Origin: Thunnus maccoyii | Lineage: Eukaryota; Chordata; Actinopteri; Scombriformes; Scombridae | Direction of reading: 5' to 3' | Assembly (NCBI RefSeq): GCF_910596095.1 | Contig: NC_056542.1 | Span: 24,816,457 to 24,880,456 of the forward strand | Length of the DNA stretch: 64,000 nt | Part shown: piece after piece, positions 1 to 8,990 of the stretch | How the letters are laid out: each line of letters begins with the position of its first letter | Numbering within the stretch: the first letter of the stretch is position 1 | Notes under the pieces: generated by a model | The model's input: the letters and a program-made list of their open reading frames with translations, nothing else | Told to the model about the DNA's origin: nothing | Database searches by the model: none | Position numbers and translations under genes: made by a program

Positions 1-755
1 GTGTCAAATAAGTGATTGACAGATTGATTAACAAATGAAAATGAGATAAATAAGGAAACTATAGAAAAATAAAGATATAATTGGACCCAATTCTCTACTG
101 GCTTACATATGCTTTAAATAGCGATGCACATTAACAAAGACATGAAAAAGGAGGTAATTATGTCAGGCAAGTGGCAGGATAATTCACATATTTACACAGC
201 GCAGTCATTTCAAGTGTAGGTTAGGTAATATGGACAATATTCCCTTCACAGATACTAATTAAACACTCCAAAGAAGAACAAACCAGAAACTACTTACATT
301 ATGTCAGAAACACACACCTCATGTATTTACTCTCTAAAGCCTGCCGCACTCCAACTGCTCAGCCTACCCACTAATGTAGGTGCATTAATTAAACCAGCCA
401 ACAGGTGGCTGCAGCACATCTGCCAATCAGGTGACACAGTTTGTATCCAACTAATATCACAACTTGTATAGATCAATAAAAGCTGAACTACCTGTTTCCA
501 CACTCCAATTACACTTTCAGCCTTTCTAACATCATATTTCAAATGATTATATGTCGTGTAGACGTCCAGTCAACCTCCACTTTTCAACAACATTTTACCC
601 ATTGATTAATTAATAGAGATCCTTTCTGATATCAGCTCAAATGTCCTCAAGATCTGACTGAACTCGTGACATCATCTGTGACGTAATGACAGGATGTGAA
701 TCAGCCTGTTTCAGCTCACTGATGATGTCATGGTACTAAAGTGGTAACTCCTTCT

Positions 756-805
756 ATGACATCACATGTGATGTCATGAGTCCACACAGGGAAGTTTATA
801 AATAG
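756..805 (+). promoter_or_regulatory. Candidate promoter, unit 1: 22-bp palindrome plus TATA box
   Basis: A perfect 22-bp palindrome (756-777; half-site ATGACATCACA) is followed 17 bp later by TTTATAAATAG (795-805), a strong TATA-like element. A start site is expected near 825-830, just ahead of the hairpin at 854. TGACGTAA near 680 and TGATGTCA near 724 add CRE/AP-1-like sites upstream. The geometry suits either a Pol II TATA promoter or a type-3 Pol III-like promoter, but no clear snRNA proximal element was recognised. That it is transcribed is inference. Confidence 0.45.
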
Positions 806-853
806 ACCTTCAAATCAATCAATTCATCGAGCTGAGGTCGACTAGGCTCCCTT

Positions 854-1036
854 AGATGGAAGGCGTCCTCATTCACAGCTTCAGAGGTGACCGAGTTGAG
901 TCGCTGAAGTACCGCCAGAGAGTTTCCCGCTCTGGAGGTCAGAGTCAGCGTGCAAGAACTGGGCCTTGGGAAAGCAGTGCTCGACTTGTGTGTTGAGGCC
1001 CACCTCTGAAGCTGTGAATGAGGACGCCTTCCATCT
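854..1036 (+). repeat. Perfect 36-bp inverted repeat with 111-nt spacer, unit 1
   Basis: The left arm at 854-889 is exactly complementary to the right arm at 1001-1036. The spacer contains a further small stem (CCAGAG / CTCTGG). Transcribed from the TATA box 50 bp upstream, this would fold into a long hairpin with a 36-bp uninterrupted stem. No flanking target-site duplication is evident, so a simple MITE insertion is not demonstrated. A foldback element or a hairpin non-coding RNA gene are both open. Confidence 0.85.
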
Positions 1037-1056
1037 TCGTAAAAAGAAAAACCCGG

Positions 1057-1261
1057 GTTAGGATCGTATTCCTGGATTTGGATTCAGTCTTTGGAATATG
1101 CCCAAAGACTCCTTCTGGGGCGATTGTATTTTTCCATGGAGGAATACTTGATCACTTCCAAATTGAACTGAAGTTTAGGGAGTAAGATGCACCTGAACTT
1201 AACCCTAATCATATTCAGATTTCCAAAGACTGAGCCCAAATTCCAAGAATACCATCCTAAC
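1057..1261. repeat. Second, imperfect ~40-bp inverted repeat (recurs in every unit)
   Basis: The left arm (1057-1095, starting GTTAGGATCGTATTCCTGG) pairs with the right arm (1222-1261, ending ATACCATCCTAAC) at most positions, around a spacer of about 125 bp. The right arm leads directly into AACCCTAA followed by an A-run. The unit 2 copy is at 3728-3932. Related arm sequence also occurs at 15465-15530 and 16036-16090, so this segment is found outside the array and may be a foldback or MITE-type module. Confidence 0.7.
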
Positions 1262-2582
1262 CCTAAAAAAAATCGTGAGCGTATGTGTAACCCACTAGGT
1301 GCTACAGGGTAAAGAATAAAGAATATATGGACCAGGGGCTAGGTTCGTAATGGGAGGGCTGAAAAGGGAATGACAGACAAAACAGATAAATGGAGCCACG
1401 AGGAACGTTGAGGTAAGTTTACTGTACCAAGTTATAAAACATGAACATAAAATGCAGTGCAATTATCATCAGTATCTCAAGATTTCACAGTCTTTCAGCA
1501 GAACTTGAATTGAAAGTGTCCATGAGTGTAATGTCCCTTTAATGTCTTTGCGATATCAGTCAGCGCGCTCAAGTCAATGTTTTATGTCAAGTCAGGGGGG
1601 AAAATTCAAGTAGTCGGATGTGTGGTGGTCCTACCACACTGATACTTGAGTGAAAGCAAAAAGATATGAGGTCCTCTTCTCAGGTCTCGGTTCCTCACTC
1701 CTTAGGTTAAGAAGAGATCTCACTGGGGGCTAGCCATCTCCCATCCAAGGGAGAATCCACATCCAGTTCTCTAGTTCTCAAAAAACCCAGCCTGCATGAA
1801 GACAGGACTGTTATTTTCATGACGTCACTACTTTTCTCTAATGGCCATAGTAATATAATAATTCTCAACACATTACTGTAGCACAATAATGATTAAATGA
1901 ATTCTCTCTTTTAACTGTACAGTTGTTTTGTTTTGTTTTATCTCAATGTAAGTATTTCCCACATTTTATACATTTTTATCAACCTTTTTATACATGAATT
2001 TAATCAACATGAATTTTAGCTGTTAACCCATGAATTATGATGTTTTAACTTTAAGTTGTAAATGACCTTATCCATCAGTTTCATCAATGTATCTCAATAT
2101 AACTACACACACAGTATCAAAATAAACATCATACTTTACTTCTTTTAAATGATCAGAGCAATAATATTCAGTTTTGAACTCTTAAGATAGTTAACAGAAA
2201 CAGTGAGCAGCAGTGATAAGCCAAGTTCAAGCATTTCTGGAGCACAGACACGTTTTCTGCCACCTCACACATCAACTCACAGTGTGGCTAATACAGTTAG
2301 CATGCGCTAGCGCTAATTAGCTCGGCAACTCACCAAGACGATAATGCCAAAAGTACTACTACTCCTGGCTCACGGACCCTCGCACACCTCTGACGCATTC
2401 AGAAGAGTATTTTATCTCATGGATATGTTAATAATCGCTATTCTAACTCTCTATTTCTCATCCGCTCCGGCCGCTGCTGTTTTACCCGCACTGCAACTCA
2501 CTGACTTCTGCGTGAAGAGAGGGTGGGACTTAACTCCCTCTAACCAATCATAAGTTTGCTCTAGTTGATATGACAAATAAGG

Positions 2583-2584
<2 letters not shown>

Positions 2585-2675
<91 letters not shown>
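2585..2675. repeat. (GT)n microsatellite at unit 1/2 joint
   Basis: An uninterrupted GT dinucleotide tract of about 91 bp ends unit 1. Equivalent tracts at 5246-5308 and 7883-7961 end units 2 and 3 with different lengths. Confidence 0.98.
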
Positions 2676-2676
<1 letters not shown>

Positions 2677-3426
2677 AAATAAGTGATTGACAGATTGATT
2701 AACAAATGAAAATGAGATAAATAAGGAAACTATAGAAAAATAAAGATATAATTGGACCCAATTCTCTACTGGCTTACATATGCTTTAAATAGCGATGCAC
2801 ATTAACAAAGACATGAAAAAGGAGGTAATTATGTCAGGCAAGTGGCAGGATAATTCACATATTTACACAGCGCAGTCATTTCAAGTGTAGGTTAGGTAAT
2901 ATGGACAATATTCCCTTCACAGATACTAATTAAACACTCCAAAGAAGAACAAACCAGAAACTACTTACATTATGTCAGAAACACACACCTCATGTATTTA
3001 CTCTCTAAAGCCTGCCGCACTCCAACTGCTCAGCCTACCCACTAATGTAGGTGCATTAATTAAACCAGCCAACAGGTGGCTGCAGCACATCTGCCAATCA
3101 GGTGACACAGTTTGTATCCAACTAATATCACAACTTGTATAGATCAATAAAAGCTGAACTACCTGTTTCCACACTCCAATTACACTTTCAGCCTTTCTAA
3201 CATCATATTTCAAATGATTATATGTCGTGTAGACGTCCAGTCAACCTCCACTTTTCAACAACATTTTACCCATTGATTAATTAATAGAGATCCTTTCTGA
3301 TATCAGCTCAAATGTCCTCAAGATCTGACTGAACTCGTGACATCATCTGTGACGTAATGACAGGATGTGAATCAGCCTGTTTCAGCTCACTGATGATGTC
3401 ATGGTACTAAAGTGGTAACTCCTTCT

Positions 3427-3476
3427 ATGACATCACATGTGATGTCATGAGTCCACACAGGGAAGTTTATAAATAG
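3427..3476 (+). promoter_or_regulatory. Candidate promoter, unit 2
   Basis: Exact repeat of the unit 1 arrangement: perfect 22-bp palindrome at 3427-3448, TATA box at about 3466-3476, hairpin beginning at 3525. Confidence 0.45.
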
Positions 3477-3524
3477 ACCTTCAAATCAATCAATTCATCG
3501 AGCTGAGGTCGACTAGGCTCCCTT

Positions 3525-3707
3525 AGATGGAAGGCGTCCTCATTCACAGCTTCAGAGGTGACCGAGTTGAGTCGCTGAAGTACCGCCAGAGAGTTTCCCG
3601 CTCTGGAGGTCAGAGTCAGCGTGCAAGAACTGGGCCTTGGGAAAGCAGTGCTCGACTTGTGTGTTGAGGCCCACCTCTGAAGCTGTGAATGAGGACGCCT
3701 TCCATCT
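3525..3707 (+). repeat. Perfect 36-bp inverted repeat, unit 2
   Basis: Arms 3525-3560 and 3672-3707 match base for base, as in unit 1. Confidence 0.85.
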
Positions 3708-5243
3708 TCGTAAAAAGAAAAACCCGGCTTAGGATGGTATTCCTGGATTTGGATTCAGTCTTTGGAATATGCCCAAAGACTCCTTCTGGGGCGATTGTAT
3801 TTTTCCATGGAGGAATACTTGATCACTTCCAAATTGAACTGAAGTTTAGGGAGTAAGATGCACCTGAACTTAACCCTAATCATATTCAGATTTCCAAAGA
3901 CTGAGCCCAAATTCCAAGAATACCATCCTAACCCTAAAAAAAATTGTGAGCGTATGTGTAACCCACTAGGTACTACAGGGTAAAGAATAAAGAATATATG
4001 GACCAGGGGCTAGGTTCGTAATGGGAGGGTTGAAAAGACAAAACAGATAAATGGAGCCACGAGGAACGTTGAGGTAAGTTTACTGTACCAAGTTATAAAA
4101 CATGAACATAAAATGCAGTGCAATTATCATCAATATCTCAAGATTTCACAGTCTTTCAGCAGAACTTGAATTGAAAGTGTCCATGAGTGTAATGTCCCTT
4201 TAATGTCTTTGCGATATCAGTCAGCGCGCTCAAGTCAATGTTTTATGTCAAGTCAGGGGGGAAAATTCAAGTAGTCGGATGTGTGGTGGTCCTACCACAC
4301 TGATACTTGAGTGAAAGCAAAAAGATATGAGGTCCTCTTCTCAGGTCTCGGTTCCTCACTCCTTAGGTTAAGAAGAGATCTCACTGGGGGCTAGCCATCT
4401 CCCATCCACAGGGAGAATCCACATCCAGTTCTCTAGTTCTCAAAAAACCCAGCCTGCATGAAGACAGGACTGTTATTTTCATGACGTCACTACTTTTCTC
4501 TAATGGCCATAGTAATATAATAATTCTCAACACATTACTGTAGCACAATAATGATTAAATGAATTCTCTCTTTTAACTGTACAGTTGTTTTGTTTTGTCT
4601 CAATGTAAGTATTTCCCACATTTTATACATTTTTATCAACCTTTTTATACATGAATTTAATCAACATGAATTTTAGCTGTTAACCCATGTATTATGATGT
4701 TTTAACTTTAAGTTGTAAATGACCTTATCCATCAGTTTCATCATACAATGTATCTCAATATAACTACACACACAGTATCAAAATAAACATCATACCTTAC
4801 TTCTTTTAAATGATCAGAGCAATAATATTCAGTTTTGAACTCTTAAGATAGTTAACAGAAACAGTGAGCAGCAGTGATAAGCCAAGTTCAAGCATTTCTG
4901 GAGCACAGACACGTTTTCTGCCACCTCACACATCAACTCACAGTGTGGCTAATACAGTTAGCATGCGCTAGCGCTAATTAGCTCGGCAACTCACCAAGAC
5001 GATAATGCCAAAAGTACTACTACTCCTGGCTCACGGACCCTCGCACACCTCTGACGCATTCAGAAGAGTATTTTATCTCATGGATATGTTAATAATCGCT
5101 ATTCTAACTCTCTATTTCTCATCTGCTCCGACCGCTGCTGTTTTACCCGCACTGCAACTCACTGACTTCTGCGTGAAGAGAGGGTGGGACTTAACTCCCT
5201 CTAACCAATCATAAGTTTGCTCTAGTTGATATGACAAATAAGG

Positions 5244-5245
<2 letters not shown>

Positions 5246-5308
<63 letters not shown>
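5246..5308. repeat. (GT)n microsatellite at unit 2/3 joint
   Basis: GT tract of about 63 bp, the shortest of the three unit-joint tracts. Confidence 0.98.
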
Positions 5309-5309
<1 letters not shown>

Positions 5310-6057
5310 AAATAAGTGATTGACAGATTGATTAACAAATGAAAATGAGATAAATAAGGAAACTATAGAAAAATAAAGATATAATTGGACCCAATTCTCT
5401 ACTGGCTTACATATGCTTTAAATAGCGATGCACATTAACAAAGACATGAAAAAGGAGGTAATTATGTCAGGCAAGTGGCAGGATAATTCACATATTTACA
5501 CAGCGCAGTCATTTCAAGTGTAGGTTAGGTAATATGGACAATATTCCCTTCACAGATACTAATTAAACACTCCAAAGAAGAACAAACCAGAAACTACTTA
5601 CATTATGTCAGAAACACACACCTCATGTATTTACTCTCTAAAGCCTGCCGCACTCCAACTGCTCAGCCTACCCACTAATGTAGGTGCATTAATTAAACCA
5701 GCCAACAGGTGGCTGCAGCACATCTGCCAATCAGGTGACACAGTTTGTATCCAACTAATATCACAACTTGTATAGATCAATAAAAGCTGAACTACCTGTT
5801 TCCACACTCCAATTACACTTTCAGCCTTTCTAACATCATATTTCAAATGATTATATGTCGTGTAGACGTCCAGTCAACCTCCACTTTAACAACATTTTAC
5901 CCATTGATTAATTAATAGAGATCCTTTCTGATATCAGCTCAAATGTCCTCAAGATCTGACTGAACTCATGACATCATCTGTGACGTAATGACAGGATGTG
6001 AATCAGCCTGTTTCAGCTCACTGATGATGTCATGGTACTAAAGTGGTAACTCCTTCT

Positions 6058-6107
6058 ATGACATCACATATGATGTCATGAGTCCACACAGGGAAGTTTA
6101 TAAATAG
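6058..6107 (+). promoter_or_regulatory. Candidate promoter, unit 3 (palindrome imperfect)
   Basis: Same layout as unit 1, but the palindrome centre reads CACATATG in place of CACATGTG, which breaks perfect symmetry. The TATA box at about 6097-6107 is unchanged. Confidence 0.35.
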
Positions 6108-6155
6108 ACCTTCAAATCAATCAATTCATCGAGCTGAGGTCGACTAGGCTCCCTT

Positions 6156-6337
6156 AGATGGAACCGCGGACCTTCACAGCTTCAGAGGTGACCGAGTTGA
6201 GTCGCTGAAGTACCGCCAGAGAGTTTCCCGCTCTGGAGGTCAGAGTCAGCGTGCAAGAACTGGGCCTTGGGAAAGCAGTGCTCGACTTGTGTGTTGAGGC
6301 CCACCTCTGAAGCTGTGATTGAGGACGCCTTCCATCT
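6156..6337 (+). repeat. Damaged inverted repeat, unit 3
   Basis: The inner part of the stem (CACAGCTTCAGAGGTG and its complement) is kept. About 11 bases in the outer half of the left arm are replaced by a sequence containing CCGCGG, and the right arm has one extra substitution. The predicted stem is therefore split by a large internal loop. Confidence 0.8.
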
Positions 6338-7880
6338 TCGTAAAAAGAAAAACCCGGGTTAGGATCGTATTCCTGGATTTGGATTCAGTCTTTGGAATAT
6401 GCCCAAAGACTCCTTCTGGGGCGATTGTATTTTTCCATGGAGGAATACTTGATCACTTCCAAATTGAACTGAAGTTTAGGGAGTAAGATGCACCTGAACT
6501 TAACCCTAATCATATTCAGATTTCCAAAGACTGAGCCCAAATTCCAAGAATACCATCCTAACCCTAAAAAAAATTGTGAGCGTATGTGTAACCCACTAGG
6601 TGCTACAGGGTAAAGAATAAAGAATATATGGACCAGGGGCTAGGTTCGTAATGGGAGGGCTGAAAAGGGAATGACAGACAAAACAGATAAATGGAGCCAC
6701 GAGGAACGTTGAGGTAAGTTTACTGTACCAAGTTATAAAACATGAACATAAAATGCAGTGCAATTATCATCAATATCTCAAGATTTCACAGTCTTTCAGC
6801 AGAACTTGAATTGAAAGTGTCCATGAGTGTAATGTCCCTTTAATGTCTTTGCGATATCAGTCAGCGCGCTCAAGTCAATGTTTTATGTCAAGTCAGGGGG
6901 GAAAATTCAAGTAGTCGGATGTGTGGTGGTCCTACCACACTGATACTTGAGTGAAAGCAAAAAGATATGAGGTCCTCTTCTCAGGTCTCGGTTCCTCACT
7001 CCTTAGGTTAAGAAGAGATCTCACTGGGGGCTAGCCATCTCCCATCCAAGGGAGAATCCACATCCAGTTCTCTAGTTCTCAAAAAACCCAGCCTGCATGA
7101 AGACAGGACTGTTATTTTCATGACGTCACTACTTTTCTCTAATGGCCATAGTAATATAATAATTCTCAACACATTACTGTAGCACAATAATGATTAAATG
7201 AATTCTCTCTTTTAACTGTACAGTTGTTTTGTTTTGTCTCAATGTAAGTATTTCCCACATTTTATACATTTTTATCAACCTTTTTATACATGAATTTAAT
7301 CAACATGAATTTTAGCTGTTAACCCATGAATTATGATGTTTTAACTTTAAGTTGTAAATGACCTTATCCATCAGTTTCATCATACAATGTATCTCAATAT
7401 AACTACACACACAGTATCAAAATAAACATCATACCTTACTTCTTTTAAATGATCAGAGCAATAATATTCAGTTTTGAACTCTTAAGATAGTTAACAGAAA
7501 CAGTGAGCAGCAGTGATAAGCCAAGTTCAAGCATTTCTGGAGCACAGACACGTTTTCTGCCACCTCACACATCAACTCAGTGTGGCTAATACAGTTAGCA
7601 TGCGCTAGCGCTAATTAGCTCGGCAACTCACCAAGACGATAATGCCAAAAGTACTACTACTCCTGGCTCACGGACCCTCGCACACCTCTGACGCATTCAG
7701 AAGAGTATTTTATCTCATGGATATGTTAATAATCGCTATTCTAACTCTCTATTTCTCATCCGCTCCGACCGCTGCTGTTTTACCCGCACTGCAACTCACT
7801 GACTTCTGCGTGAAGAGAGGGTGGGACTTAACTCCCTCTAACCAATCATAAGTTTGCTCTAGTTGATATGACAAATAAGG

Positions 7881-7882
<2 letters not shown>

Positions 7883-7961
<79 letters not shown>
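7883..7961. repeat. (GT)n microsatellite at unit 3/4 joint
   Basis: GT tract of about 79 bp at the unit joint. Confidence 0.98.
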
Positions 7962-7962
<1 letters not shown>

Positions 7963-8710
7963 AAATAAGTGATTGACAGATTGATTAACAAATGAAAATG
8001 AGATAAATAAGGAAACTATAGAAAAATAAAGATATAATTGGACCCAATTCTCTACTGGCTTACATATGCTTTAAATAGCGATGCACATTAACAAAGACAT
8101 GAAAAAGGAGGTAATTATGTCAGGCAAGTGGCAGGATAATTCACATATTTACACAGCGCAGTCATTTCAAGTGTAGGTTAGGTAATATGGACAATATTCC
8201 CTTCACAGATACTAATTAAACACTCCAAAGAAGAACAAACCAGAAACTACTTACATTATGTCAGAAACACACACCTCATGTATTTACTCTCTAAAGCCTG
8301 CCGCACTCCAACTGCTCAGCCTACCCATTAATGTAGGTGCATTAATTAAACCAGCCAACAGGTGGCTGCAGCACATCTGCCAATCAGGTGACACAGTTTG
8401 TATCCAACTAATATCACAACTTGTATAGATCAATAAATGCTGAACTACCTGTTTCCACACTCCAATTACACTTTCAGCCTTTCTAACATCATATTTCAAA
8501 TGATTATATGTCGTGTAGACGTCCAGTCAACCTCCACTTTAACAACATTTTACCCATTGATTAATTAATAGAGATCCTTTCTGATATCAGCTCAAATGTC
8601 CTCAAGATCTGACTGAACTCATGACATCATCTGTGACGTAATGACAGGATGTGAATCAGCCTGTTTCAGCTCACTGATGATGTCATGGTACTAAAGTGGT
8701 AACTCCTTCT

Positions 8711-8760
8711 ATGACATCACATATGATGTCATGAGTCCACACAGGGAAGTTTATAAATAG
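8711..8760 (+). promoter_or_regulatory. Candidate promoter, unit 4 (palindrome imperfect)
   Basis: Same as unit 3: imperfect palindrome at 8711-8732 and an intact TATA box at 8750-8760. Confidence 0.35.
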
Positions 8761-8808
8761 ACCTTCAAATCAATCAATTCATCGAGCTGAGGTCGACTAG
8801 GCTCCCTT

Positions 8809-8990
8809 AGATGGAACCGCGGACCTTCACAGCTTCAGAGGTGACCGAGTTGAGTCGCTGAAGTACCGCCAGAGAGTTTCCCGCTCTGGAGGTCAGAGTC
8901 AGCGTGCAAGAACTGGGCCTTGGGAAAGCAGTGCTCGACTTGTGTGTTGAGGCCCACCTCTGAAGCTGTGAATGAGGACGCCTTCCATCT
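8809..8990 (+). repeat. Damaged inverted repeat, unit 4
   Basis: The left arm has the same block replacement as unit 3. The right arm at 8955-8990 is the intact unit 1 form, so only one arm has diverged. Confidence 0.8.

Larger units (their letters stand above)
1..2671. repeat. Array unit 1
   Basis: Reference copy of the unit. In order it holds: a segment later found inverted at 15374-16022 (about 100-590); CRE/AP-1-like TGACGTAA and TGATGTCA motifs (about 660-780); a palindrome and TATA box (756-805); a perfect 36-bp inverted repeat (854-1036); a second, imperfect inverted repeat whose right arm runs into AACCCTAA (1057-1261); a small cruciform-capable segment (1606-1649); a CRE TGACGTCA (1820-1827); a GC-richer short open frame (2344-2553); and a (GT)n tract (2585-2675). 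Confidence 0.95.
2672..5304. repeat. Array unit 2
   Basis: Almost identical to unit 1. It keeps the perfect palindrome at 3427-3448, the TATA box near 3466 and the perfect 36-bp inverted repeat at 3525-3707. It differs by small indels (for example near 4030 and 4600) and by a shorter (GT)n tract at its end (5246-5308). Confidence 0.95.
5305..7957. repeat. Array unit 3 (variant hairpin)
   Basis: Shares with unit 4 a block change in the left hairpin arm (around 6160-6175, creating CCGCGG), a one-base change in the centre of the upstream palindrome, and the loss of three bases near 5885. Its right hairpin arm also has a single substitution (GTGATTGAGG instead of GTGAATGAGG). Otherwise it is collinear with units 1 and 2. 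Confidence 0.95.

Noticed and set aside
327-542. 71-codon minus-strand frame in each array unit as a gene
   Set aside because: Short and without a recognisable family; it recurs only because the unit is repeated, and the inverted copy has lost its start and gained a stop.
854-1036. Known small RNA gene (U1-U6, 7SK, 7SL, RNase P, 5S)
   Set aside because: None of the conserved sequence landmarks of these RNAs was found in the hairpin or its spacer.
1240-1270. Telomere sequence (AACCCTAA)
   Set aside because: Only one or two isolated telomere-like hexamers per unit, part of an inverted-repeat arm and not a telomeric array.
2451-2705. Poly-His/Thr peptide frame across the (GT)n tract
   Set aside because: A translation of the microsatellite only.
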